64,000 nucleotides of DNA. Source: Pelecanus crispus (Eukaryota > Chordata > Aves > Pelecaniformes > Pelecanidae). The stretch lies in the NCBI RefSeq assembly GCF_030463565.1, contig NC_134653.1:30875150-30939149 (forward strand). Reading direction: 5' to 3'. Position numbers and translations under genes: made by a program. Under the pieces are notes generated by a model. The model did no database searches, was not told the DNA's origin, and worked only from the letters and a program-made list of their open reading frames with translations. Shown piece by piece: positions 53,852-64,000 of the stretch (position 1 is its first letter; each line of letters opens with the position of its first letter).

Positions 53852-53925
53852 CCAGCAGTCAAGACACTCAGCTCTATCACTGACTCATTGTGTGACCTTC
53901 AGCAAGTCACATACCTACGTGGAAA
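53852..53925 (+). mobile_element. MIR-like (CORE-SINE) relic
   Basis: CAGCTCTATCACTGACTCAT followed by TGTGTGACCTTCAGCAAGTC and ACATACCT aligns by eye to the MIR core CAGCTCTGCCACTTACTAGC, TGTGTGACCTTGGGCAAGTC, ACTTAACCT. About three quarters of positions match, unusually well kept for so old an element. Confidence 0.7.
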
Positions 53926-55581
53926 ATATGAATCACAGTCTAAACCCACTAAACTACTGATTACCTGTAGGTCTGCTCTGAGGCTGCCAAACTGCTTTTG
54001 TTTTCTTCTTTTTTAGCTTTAAAGAGATTGTTTGAGGGAAGAGGGTGGAGACCAAGTGTGCTGGGCTGGCTTTCAGAAGGAAGGTATTAATTTCATGGTA
54101 ATTGGTGCCGCAGGCAGTGCGTGGCAGGTATGCAGGCTTGCAACTCTAATCTTTGGGTGTATAATTTTTTCATGAAGGTGTTGCTCAGTACATGACAGAC
54201 TTTCCTGCTTATTGAATCAGTGGTTAAACTGGTGTCAAATATTGGGTAACATTTGCTTGTTTAATTTGTAGCTACTGTGGCATCTGATGTTTCCATCAGC
54301 TGTAATCAGTCAGACTAGCAAGACCACGACAAATGTATCCGAGAGGCTTTCCGCATGTTTTAACACCCAGCTAGCACTTAACAGGGGGTAGGTAGTTCAC
54401 AGTCCTGCTGCTGTTTCGTGGGGGAAGAGGAGGGTTCTCAGCTCAGCTCATCACGACACACGTTTCTCCAAATTCTGAAGGATTATAAGGAGAGTTACGT
54501 GTGTGTCGCTCCCCTGAGAATTAGGCCCCTTAAGCACCTAACCACATGCAAATGAATTTGCAAATATTGGCCAAAACATATAAGGAAGCTTGACTAGCTT
54601 TTGGTTTTGGCCATGTATGGTAAACAGTGTGCAACGTGGGCACTTGATCTAGCATCATTCATCCGCTCTTCAAGTTCCCTGGAGGAACAGAAACACGCAG
54701 TCTTTGAGAGTGGTATTACCCTGCGTGCCTTGAGGTACTTGCTACAAAGGTGCTCACCTTCTCGCTGTTTACTGTGTGCTGCATTAACAACCGCTAGCCT
54801 CTTTCATCGAACAGTGGAGACAAAAAAACCCCTTTACAACCACATAAGCCAGCACCCCCAAAAGCAGATTTACTTTTAGCACAGTGGGGAGACTCTTGGG
54901 TTTCAAGCTACTGTCCCGCGTGTCTCATTGAAGTGTGATTTTTAGCAGGGGCTTAAGCTCTCCTTTTGTCCCCCTCTTGCTGGCAGTGCCGCCTTCCACT
55001 ACAGGCTACAGGCCCCAGCAAGCCGGCATGACAAAACGAGGCGACGCGGTTGTTTTTCTTGCGGAACTGTTGGTTCCCTTCGGCGCTGCCTTCGCCGACA
55101 GCAGGCTCTGGCTGCGCCCTGCCTGGCCGAGGCCTCCCGAGGAGCCGCATCCGCGGGGTTGTGCCTCGCTCATCGCAGCAGCGCTCCCAATTTTTGGTTC
55201 TGTTGCCGTAGCGCCTCAAAGCCTCCCTGTCTTTTAGCCAGTGCGTGCCCACCTTCGCTCGCACCCCGGGTATCTAAAGCAGAGGACGAGGGGGCCCATC
55301 CCCGCGGGGAGCCGCCGCTGGGCCCGTGAGGGAAGAGGCCTCAGGCAGGCTGGGGCGCAGCGGGGGCCACCGCGGGGCGCCGACCCGGCAAGGGGCAAAG
55401 CGCCTGAGGGGAACCGGGCTGCCGTGCCCCCGCCGGGGCGGCGCCGGGCAGCGGGGAGGCCCAGCCCCCTCGGGGAGGGCCCGGCCCGGCCCCGCCGCCG
55501 CTGAGGGGCCGCGGCTCGCACCGGCCGCCCGCGGAAGAGAGCGAGCGCGCGACCACGCGCGGCGGCGAGCGCCGCGCCGCC

Positions 55582-55586
55582 ATTGG
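55582..55586 (-). promoter_or_regulatory. CCAAT box (inverted, ATTGG) in the CpG island
   Basis: GCCATTGGCTAG fits the extended NF-Y site (CCAAT with flanking purines on the other strand). It lies about 175 bases before the inferred start. Spacing to the start is longer than the usual 60-100 bases, so a second start is possible. Confidence 0.5.
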
Positions 55587-55759
55587 CTAGACGAGACGCC
55601 GCTCACCTCGCCGCCCCCGCCCTCCGCCGAGCGAGGCGGGAGGGTGAACACGGGCGCTGCCCGTAGTGAGGGGCGTGGCCCGCCGCGCGCGGAGGAGGGG
55701 CGGGGCTAGAGGGGGCGGGGCCTCGGCCCGGCGCTGCCCGCCCCCGCCCCGCGGCGGTC

Positions 55760-55850
55760 AGTCGGGCGGCGGCGGCGGCGGCAGCGGCAGGCGGCGGAGG
55801 CGGCTCCGCCGGGCTGAGGAGCGGACGCGGGGAGGCGGCTCGGGATCGCG
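55760..55850 (+). other. possible non-coding first exon of CORO1C
   Basis: From the initiator-like site to a candidate donor, TCGCG followed by GTGCGC. It contains a (GGC)n run (55765-55784) and AGGCGGCTCCGCC-type sequence and has no ATG. The donor is weak and other GT sites in the island are possible, so the right border is uncertain. A 91-base GC-rich leader with no ATG would suit CORO1C, whose start codon lies in exon 2. Confidence 0.3.
55765..55784 (+). repeat. (GGC)n trinucleotide repeat
   Basis: About six to seven GGC units directly after the inferred transcription start, so probably in the 5' UTR. Its length may vary between individuals. Confidence 0.85.
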
Positions 55851-55872
55851 GTGCGCGGCACGGCGGGGGGGA

Positions 55873-55892
55873 GAGGAGGAGGAGGAGGAGGA
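55873..55892 (+). repeat. (GGA)n repeat
   Basis: About six GGA units in the CpG island, interrupted at the left by GAGA. The purine strand could form unusual secondary structure. Confidence 0.85.
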
Positions 55893-56930
55893 ACCGGGGA
55901 ACGGGGCGGCGGCGGGACGGCGCCCTGCGGCGCGGCGGGTGGCAGCTGGCGGGGCGGGGGGGCGGCGGCGGGCGGCCCGGCGCGGGAGGGCGGCGGCGGG
56001 CGCCGGGGCCGGGCCGGGCAGGGCCGGGCAGGGCAGGCGGGGGTCCGGGCGGCCGCGCTCTTCCTGCGCGGGGCCGGCTGCTGCCGCCGAGCCCTTCCTG
56101 AGGCGGCGGCCGCTGTCAGCGCCCGGGCCTGCGGGGGGAAGCGCCCTCCCCGCCCGCGGTCGGGCGCCGCGCTCAGCCCGGGGCTTCTCCCCCGCTCTCC
56201 TCCTTATTAGGTAGCGGAGCGGCTCAGGGTCGCCGCGGGTTCCGGCATCCGGCCGGGGCTCGCAGGTTGCCGGCGGGGCATGGCCGAGGCGGGGCGGCCC
56301 CGCCGCCGGGGCCGGGCTCTGCCGCCGCAGCGCGGGCAGCCCCTGCCCGCCGCACACCTGATGCCCTCTGCCAGCCCCGGCCGCCTTCTGCACGGAGAGG
56401 ACGGGGGCATTTTCTTTTGTTCGGCAGGTTTTTTTCCCTTTTTCCTTCCTTCCTCCCCCCCCCCCCTTTTTTTTTTCATGGCGGTGCAGCAGCAGCTCGC
56501 TGGCACCGGCGTGTGTGTGCCGCCCCCGGAGCGCCGCGTCCCCGCTGCCACCCCGCAGCGTTGCAGAGGACAAAAGATGACCGGAGGGTTTACTTTTGGG
56601 GTTTTTTTCTTCACCCTCCTGTTGGCCGGGTGCATGTCACGCCGTTATTAATGGCTCTTCTGAGTCTGTTCGGGAGATGTGTTAAAGTCCCGGGTTGGAT
56701 GACACGTTCCTGGGGGTTGTTTTTTTCTATGCAGAAAGCTACGTTGTTTTAATAGCGATATGTCAAAGGCCAGAATTTAAAGGTTACTGCTCATCCGTGC
56801 TTTGTGAAATTAGCCGCTTCTCCGCTCACGATACGCGGAAAGGCGCCCGACACGCAACCGCACCGATGCTCAGCTGTAGTACCCAGGTCTAGACAATGTG
56901 ATGCTGTGACTGCACAGGAGACGGGTCTGG

Positions 56931-56954
56931 AAAAAAAAAAAAAAAAAAAAAAAA
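56931..56954 (+). repeat. A24 homopolymer
   Basis: A run of 24 A about 600 bases after the CpG island. No retroposed body lies to its left. Confidence 0.95.
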
Positions 56955-59900
56955 GGGACGGAAAGCTGACTGGAAACAAAAGTGGAACTGAGTGGTGCAG
57001 TTTTATTGTTAAAGATGAGCGATATGCATTAGTGTTGTGTAGTTTCAGTCTTGGACGTGTTTGTGTGAGCACATCTATTCAGCCTGTTCGTGCAGATGTG
57101 CGTGTGGATTAGCATAAGGGAGACCAAGGATGTTAGCAAAATGAAAGAGTGACATTTTGAATATACTAGGCTGTGGCTGGTTTTTCAGTTTGCTGATGCC
57201 GATTCTGGTTTAATTTTAGGCCAGGCTGTATCCAAATTACCTGACGCTGTCCTCTCTCTTCGCGTGCACGTGCAGGAGAGAAGCTCTGTGCCTGCTGGAA
57301 GTGTGGGAAAATGGTGTGAACTGGCACAGTCCGTCCCGCAAGAAGCGTGTTCGTATGTGCTGAATGTGCGATGGCTGGAGAAAACAGCGGGTATCTTGTG
57401 CGTGAGGCAGGAGAGGATATGTTTGATTTTCATTTGAATAACAAGCATTGAATCATCTTTTCTGCTCAAGGGGAAAAACAGATGGCTGTGCACTCACTGA
57501 GACATTTTATTGCAGCTAATATTCGTGTTTGCTAAAGACTCTGTACACAAAGGTAGAAGAGCAAATACTGTTGTGATAAAGTCAGTGCATGTTTATTTTG
57601 CATGTATACCTTTTTAGTATTTTCAGTAGCCATAGTAAGACCCGACACACTCAGGTGCACGTCAGGGAGCATTTGCTTTGTGTTTGTTTTAATACAGCAC
57701 TTCATAATAGTAATTTTTCAGTGGTCACTCGTAGCCTTTTATCCAGATTGCTTTAATCAGCATTTGTGTGTCTCTTTATGTTCTCTGTTGGCATTGCTGT
57801 ATCTTCTAGTAAGCTGCCTTTTCAAACATCATTGGATTTTTTCAAGTTAAATCTTCATGCTTATTGCATCTGTCACTTCTGGGATTCACTCCAAGCAAAA
57901 GGCAGAGATTCAGTTTAATGGCAATGAGAAGGAATGCACAGAAGGGTAAAATATCAGCTTTCCTGAGTGATACAGCAAAGGACGCTGAGAGATCTGCCCT
58001 CAGTAGCTGTTCCATGCATCATGTTCAAGTTTAATGCTAGACTTTAATGACGGCTTCATAAAATGGCTCATTAAGGCACAGCGTTGCATTTTATCGTCAG
58101 AGGATTTATGTTATTGGTTTTAATTCGATTATCGATTCCGAGGAATATGACTTGGATGCCAGCTTCCTATTTTGAAGACATGAGCACAACACTTCCTGGC
58201 CTGAGTTTGCAGCTTGGTGAGGTCATCAGCGCACCACTCCCAGGGCTAGGAATGTCCTTTCAGGCAAACTCACAGGCACATTTTCACTTGACTTTTAAAG
58301 TATGGGTTTGTTTGTTTTGATTTTGGTTTACTGAGGCTTTCGTGATAATCTCAGGCCTTCTCTAAGGATGTGTTGGAACAGAAACTCACTGAGGATTTGA
58401 AGTGCCCCAGTTTAAGCGTTTACAGGGCATGTGAACAAGAATTAAATAAATGTCTGTATTCTCTTCTAGCTCTTTCCCTGTAATCTCCCCCACCTAATAT
58501 TTTTGGTTTGCTTATATTCTGGTGGTTAACTCTGAAATTAGTCTGATTAGAAACTGCTTACAGCTTCAGTTTACAGTCACCCTGGTTATGTAGCCACGTG
58601 AAAAGTCAGATTGTTGGTGGCTTTAGGTTGACAGGGTGCGAACTGGTATTTTTTTTTTTGTCCTGATATGCACAAACGCAGGTGGTGGTGGCATTGCTGG
58701 GGCGAACGCCAAGTCAAAACGAAGGCAAAAAGGTTTAGGTTAGCTGAAGTGACTCAGGAAAGCTAGCCGTGAAAGTTAATTATTCCAGATGTGTTTGAAT
58801 ATACCAGTATAGTTGGGAAACGGTTACTGGGCCCTTTCTTTCTATTTGCTGATAGGATTGCTTTGTTCCGTTTTTCCACATGTGAGTAACTATACTAAAA
58901 ATGGATTATTTGTTTCTTTTTGACGTTACAGTCGCTCAGTACATGACTTTATATGTGTTTTTGGGTGGTAGCATTAGGCAGGTAAAATAGCAGGGTGACG
59001 CTAGAATTACTCGGCTTCGTGGCGTAGCAGTGACGAGCCTGCGAGGTCCCACCGGCAGGTCTGGCTTTGCGCTGGAGGACTCTCTGATGCTGAGTCTGGC
59101 GCTGATGGTCCTCAGAGGAGCAAACTGTCTGGAGAGGTTCCTAATGGAATATGCCAGCCATTAGTTGTATTACCAGCCATTAGTTGTGTATGTGCCTGTA
59201 TGGGTTTGTGTAGCGGATACAGATCTGCTCAGAATTAATGGCTGGATGTGGAGGTAATGATGTAGCTATAAAGTAGAAGGTGACTGTTGGGCAAATAGAT
59301 AATTTTTACTTTACACCTCTCCCATGCAGTTCTTCATGCCAATAAGACAGATGTCATCTCTTTACAGCAGACATCTTCGTAACAAATCACAAAGCGCTCC
59401 TGAAATGGAAGAGGCTTTTGTGATGGAATACCATAAAAGCTTTAAAGTCCCGCTCTGTAGGTCAGGAACTAGCAAGGAACTTGACAGAGAAATAATGAAA
59501 ATGGTATCTGCTACTGCCTCCGAAGGGGAAAAAAAAAATTATGTTCTTTCGAAGGCTGCCAGCCTGCTGGCACTCTCATGGTGCTCGTTGACAGAAGAGG
59601 TCTCCTTGGTTTAGAGGAGACAAAGTAAAACATGGACTCTTTGACCATCTTTCCTCTTTACTTTTCTTCTTTGTTAATGAGTTAGATACCAAGGTAGAAT
59701 CGCCTGCATTGGAGAAGGGACAACAGCATCTCTTCAACATTATCACTTTGCTGCTTCAATGTTATTTGCTTTGTCTTATCCCAATTTTGTTGATGGTAAC
59801 AATAAATTATATATAATATGCTTTTTGCTGTGAGCATGTAATGACTCTTTTGAGGTCTGGCTCTCAGTGGCAGAAGCTGGATGTGGTTGGATTGGTTATA

Positions 59901-61099
59901 GTGACTCTGTTTGACATTGAGCTGGGCCTCTCAATCCATCATAATTAGGTTTCTCTTGTTTTCCCTTTTAATAATTTAATTTGAAAAAGCAATGGAAATA
60001 AAATTAAAACAGTGGTGGGATCTGCCTTAAAGTGATTAAGGTTCAGCCTGATGCGGTCAGGCGCGCTGAGATGAGCTCGCAGCTTTCATCTGGAGTATTG
60101 CTGAGCTGCGCCTAAGGCCAAGTTAAACCATGGTCCTTTAGGAAGGATCATGGTTTCCCTGTGGCTCTCCAAATCTTGGCCGGCCATAGCATCTTTTGTA
60201 TGTAATCTGTGTATGCACAAGCATGTATGTAATCTATGTACGGTGGTTCTTAGCCGAAAATTAAAGGCAGCCATTTCTGCAGTCTTATCAAATATGCCTG
60301 AGCAGGATTTCATAAAACTAGATGGGGATGGTGTGCCTAAAACTACACCTTGTTTGCATCCATGTGTGAACCTAGGCAATACAGTTTGCCTGCAGCTCCT
60401 GGTATAAGTAGTCCCTGCAAAATGGACTTTTTTTTTTGTCACTCTGGTTGGAGTATTTAGAAATGTGGGAACTTCTCCCTTCCCCCTCCATCCCCCTAGT
60501 TCTGCATATAGTTGCCATAGAGACTGTGTTCTGGAGTCGCTGAAAATCCATTGTTTATCTCGCGTAAATGTATAAACCTGCTGTATTGAAACATTACATT
60601 TTGAAGCATCCTGTTCCTGTGCAAATCTGATAGGGACTTGACATCCTACCGTGCTGCAGATTTGGATATTGGACGTGCGTCTCGGGCACAGTCAGACAAA
60701 CTGATAATGGGTATAATTAGCACCACCAGGGATTAGCAGGCAATAACAAATTCAAGCCGTAGTAAGCATTCTGTCCCTTGGGAGCCGGGCAAACTGGCAG
60801 TGCTGGGCAGATGATCACTTGATAGGGAAGATAGTCATCAGCAAAGGCTCCATGGCAGGGCCTCAGCTCAGTGCTAGTGTTTCCTCTTCAAATTGCCTTT
60901 TTTTCTTTTTTTTTTTTCCCTTCTTCCCCCTCCCCCCTGCCTTTAAATACTTAAAAACTTCACAGTGTGTTAGTTCGCGCTGGAATCTTGAACACTGATG
61001 GACTTGGGGTATTCGCTTGGCATTTGCTTGGCATTTTTCATCATACGGTGGCCAGTCAGCGTTACAGTTGTTTCTTGCAGCTACCCATGTGAAACAGAT

Positions 61100-61180
61100 T
61101 GATATGCTTGTTTCCAAATTGGAAATGTGAGCTTAAGCATTTTGCTCAAGGTCTTGCAGGTACTAGGCTGGGAATACTTC
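61100..61180 (-). mobile_element. weak MIR-like relic
   Basis: GCTTAAGCATTTTGCTCAAGG, TCTTGCAGGTACTAGGCTGGG and AATACTTCTAGC resemble in order the reverse complement of the MIR tail (GACTTGCTCAAGGTCACAC, GCAGAGCTGGGAATAGAAC). The match is short and could be chance. Confidence 0.3.
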
Positions 61181-61982
61181 TAGCATATAATATTAAGTGT
61201 ACTTGTTTTACAGATAGTTCAAATATATGCACCAGCACACACGGTGGGGTGCGTGTGTGTGTATAAATGGCCATTCTTACACTTAGCTTTTCAGCTGTTA
61301 ATTTCTTACTGCTGTACTTCTATTAATTATACTGTATTTTGGAGGTTGGAGTAAATAGGCACAAAGCTGTCTTGTGCAGAACAGGAGGTGGATTAAATTT
61401 TTTCGAGTTTTCAGTGAAATTTTTTTTAAGGTTTATTTTCATTTTTGGATCTGCTGAGATTGGTCTGCAAGGCAGGAAAAAATCCTGAGCCAGCTTAGAC
61501 AGACATGAATTGCCAGACAGACTTCAGCGATATATACTGCTTTAGCACAGCGTGAAGTGTAGGCACAAAACACTTCTAGCTGAGTGTCGTTGTCCCTTCC
61601 AGCATCTTTTTCCTGGCCACTGCTGCTTTCTGGAGCAATTTGTTAAAGTTCTGTGTGGTGTTTTAAGGTGCTGTTGTTTAAAGGTGCGTTACCCTGGTTT
61701 GGCCTCCTGTTTCACCATGCTTTGGATACACTTCATTTTGCTCCCTGATGTTTTTTTGGGGGGGTAAAGGTTATCTTTTTGTTCTTTACATGCAGTGCTT
61801 GCCCCATTGATCTTCTGGCCTACTAAGGGAATTCTTAAGCACTATGAAAGATCACATAAAAACCAGCTGGGGCTTATCTCAGCGTAATACTGCCTGTTGT
61901 TTTGGCTGGTCTCCTCCAGAACTGCTGTAAATGCCACAGGGCCTCTCAAAGGGCTGGAAGCGTGGGTTGCACGTGCAGTAAC

Positions 61983-62001
61983 ATGACTGTCAAGCCGACA
62001 G
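61983..62001 (+). other. possible alternative first-exon end with perfect 5' splice site
   Basis: ATG ACT GTC AAG CCG ACA G is followed by GTAAGTA. CAG plus GTAAGT is a full match to the vertebrate donor consensus. In the inferred CORO1C intron 1, this could be an alternative start exon encoding six extra residues, or a cryptic site. Confidence 0.2.
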
Positions 62002-64000
62002 GTAAGTAAAGCTTAAAGGTCATCAAACACAGGCTGTAATTCTTCATGCCCCTTACTGAAAACAAGTTCCCCAGCTGAGAGCAGCCAGCTGCAGGTCCCT
62101 TTCCCAAGAAATCAGCCTTTGCCCAGCGTGTGTCAGGGTGCGATTCTCCCCGTCAGGTAGGCAGAGAGCTGCCGTGGGGGTGTCGGGGACAGCAGGTACA
62201 CCCCTCGTCCTTGGCACAGGGAGCCTGTGGGTGTAGGAAGGTGTTTTTTCTTCTCGCACCTGAAATCTTTCTTCGTAGTGTAGCAGGAACGTTTATTAAA
62301 GCTGCTTACTAAACTAAATACACTTTCCTAAAGTCAGGGTGTTTTTTTTTTTTTTTTCTTGCCTACCTGGAGAGGTGAGAAAGGTGCTCCGTGTTGTACT
62401 CGTGGTTTGACACCAGCTCGCCCAGGTTGCTGCCCTCTTGGCTGTGGCGTGCAGCGGCCGGGGCTCTGCCGCAGCACAGGACAGCAGCCTTGGCCTGAAA
62501 TGGATCAGCAACAAAGAGCATCTGTAGGATAGAGGAAGTGTGTTTGAACTTGGAACCCTTTGCTAAAACAGATGTTTGAGGGGCTGTAATTGGTACCACA
62601 AGATAGGGATTTAAAATCAAGTTAGCAGATTGAACTATCTGGATTTGAGTTTTAGCCTCCTCCAGTCCCTTCCTCCCTCCCCCAGCCCTGATTTCAAATT
62701 GCATGTTACGGAAACGGGACAGAATGACAATGGTACTCTTTGAATTATAGGCTGCTTGGCCAGAAGAGCTGGCAGGACAGCAAATGGAAATCTGGAGAAA
62801 TAGACGCCAGTTCCAACTGTGAGAATTGAGATTCATTTTGCAGCTTATTTGTACAGCATTAAAATCTGAAATGCATTTGTGTTGTCCAGTCTGAACCTCC
62901 TGCATTCTTCTATGCTGAGGATATTGTCTTGTCTTTGACAATTAACCATTGTTGGGTTTATTTGGAGAACATCAAAAGTGCAACCTGAGTGCCTCACCTG
63001 TCGGATGGGTGTTACTGAGTAGCTTGGGAAGTGAAAGTTGCTAATTGGGCTCAGAGTTAGCTAGCATTTGGATGAAGGAGTTTCTTAGGGTATGCTAACC
63101 AAGCCTGTTACTACTTTTTGCAGTAGAGTGTCTCCATTCAAAATTATAGTGTGATGGACCACACTGGTCTGTGCTGTAACTCCAGTCTAACCATGACGCT
63201 GTCCAGGTCTCTGGCCCGTCACATTTGCCATTGCAGGGCTGGGAACAAACTTCAGACACCACGACAGCGGCGTACGGCTGCAGTGCTGGTCCCAGAGGCG
63301 CTGCCATTGCGCTTGGCCGTGCCATCCTGCTCCTCTCTGATATCCCCCGAGGCAGCGCTGTCTTCTCAGCAGGCTCCCGGCAGGTCTGGGTGTTGTGCTC
63401 CATCCAGCAGACCAGCGGAGCATTTGTGGTCAGGCAGGGCCATCTGGAGAATGCTGCATCCTCGCTTGGTCAGTCTGACTCACACTTGGCTGGTCTATTT
63501 GTGAGCCTCGGTTGTGCTGATCTGTTGTTTCTGCTTTATTTCTAAGTTGTGAGGAATTTGTGTCCAGGATAACTTTATGTTTATAGTGGAGGGCTTTCTG
63601 CAGGTCTTGGTTTCCCGATGGTGGCTCTCAGGCTGTAGTGCTAGAGTGCTCTCGAAGAACTGGGACCTGCGACCTTTTATCTGCAAGACCGCTTATCTCC
63701 TTAAAGCATCTGTAGCATAGTTTCTTCCTGGGGGTACCATGGTATGTTGTAGTTGAGGAAGAATAGAAAACAAAAACAGTTTATCAAGTCCTTTGGAGAT
63801 TCCTCCTTTTGCTAAATCTTCTTGTCATTTTTTTAAGGAATGATCCAATTAACTGTAAGCAAGGAGAAGCAGAGTAATGTTTCCAATAATGTCTTAAAGC
63901 CACCAGAGTTTAACAGGAAATGCGCTTACCTTAGAAAATACTGTTAATCAAATTAGCGTCACGTCTGCACCTCTTCTTGACTTTTGCAGAATGGGAAGTC

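Larger units (their letters stand above)
48728..55240. other. AT-richer gene-poor stretch
   Basis: Base composition falls sharply from GC-rich to AT-rich at about 48.9 kb and rises again at about 55.0 kb. It holds one CR1 fragment and two MIR-like relics. Pyrimidine and purine tracts lie at about 50695-50725 and 50888-50911. No downstream exon of the 47-kb gene was recognised. Either the exons are very short, or they lie right of the window, or the gene ends here by an unrecognised exon. Confidence 0.6.
55240..56330 (+). promoter_or_regulatory. CpG-island promoter, inferred for CORO1C
   Basis: About 1.1 kb of very CpG-rich sequence. Upstream elements in order are ATTGG (inverted CCAAT, 55582-55586), GGGGCGGGGC (55697-55706), GGGCGGGGCC (55713-55722) and a reverse GC box (about 55742-55751). 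An initiator-like GGTCAGTC follows, with a possible start at 55760. The order suggests transcription to the right. In human, SSH1 is followed on the same strand by CORO1C, whose first exon is non-coding, so CORO1C is the likely gene; no CORO1C coding sequence is in the window to prove it. The island could also fire in both directions or serve the 47-kb gene. Confidence 0.75.
56331..64000. other. inferred CORO1C intron 1
   Basis: Non-coding to the end of the window. Contents: an A24 run (56931-56954), a local 17-19-bp tandem duplication (about 59153-59190), a possible MIR relic (about 61100-61180), T runs near 60427 and 62343, and a perfect splice donor at 62001/62002. The exon encoding the coronin-1C start (MRRVVRQSK in human) was looked for and not found. 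A good acceptor (CTTCTTGACTTTTGCAG) ends at 63989, eleven bases before the window edge. Confidence 0.5.

Noticed and set aside
55274-56573. Open frames of up to 271 codons in the CpG island, both strands
   Set aside because: Gly/Arg/Pro/Ala-only translations caused by extreme GC content and the GGC and GGA repeats. The region is better explained as promoter and non-coding leader.
59324-59614. 96-codon open frame with a fairly protein-like sequence
   Set aside because: No match to coronin-1C or another protein I know, no acceptor or donor at its borders, and inside a presumed intron.

Overview
The window is vertebrate nuclear DNA and almost certainly avian. It has a split gene with GT-AG introns, a CpG-island promoter, a CR1 LINE fragment and ancient MIR-type SINE remnants. 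It also carries a solo LTR (5637-6202) of a family I know from neoavian bird genomes rather than chicken. No bacterial, plasmid, phage or CRISPR features were seen.

Region 1-41590 is SSH1 (slingshot protein phosphatase 1, a cofilin phosphatase) on the + strand. The window begins upstream of exon 2, so the first coding exon (about 23 residues in human) is missing. Fourteen exons (2-15) could be placed base by base. They join in one uninterrupted frame of 1062 codons plus stop, and the catalytic Cys and the F-actin-activation Trp fall at human-equivalent residues 393 and 458. The stop codon at 37582-37584 is followed by a probable 4-kb 3' UTR ending near 41590. That UTR contains a 22-bp AU/GU-rich RNA hairpin. 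Upstream of exon 2, the intron carries a 36-bp almost perfect foldback (2573-2649).

Region 41591-48727 is GC-rich. Its one convincing coding feature is a 467-codon open exon (47326-48727). It has an ideal Kozak start and ends at a strong splice donor. I do not recognise the protein: it is disordered, Ser/Pro-rich, with an SH3-ligand motif and one possible helix. A plausible 5' exon with a MEF2-like/TATA-like element, an E-box and an RFX X-box lies at about 44.0-44.4 kb. In human, SSH1 and CORO1C are neighbours and I know of no gene between them, so this is the best candidate for something undescribed.

Region 48728-55240 is AT-richer and gene-poor. It holds an old CR1 fragment and two clear MIR-like SINE relics. 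At 55.24-56.33 kb there is a strong CpG island with GC boxes, an inverted CCAAT box and an initiator, oriented to the right. From human synteny and orientation I infer that this is the CORO1C promoter and non-coding first exon. The rest, to 64000, would be its first intron, with no CORO1C coding exon visible.

SSH1 dephosphorylates and activates cofilin, and coronin-1C is an actin-binding partner of the Arp2/3-cofilin machinery, so the two recognised genes act in the same actin-turnover pathway. Exon coordinates are read directly from splice signals and protein similarity recalled from memory. Repeat family names, the CORO1C assignment and the novelty of the 47-kb exon need database searches.
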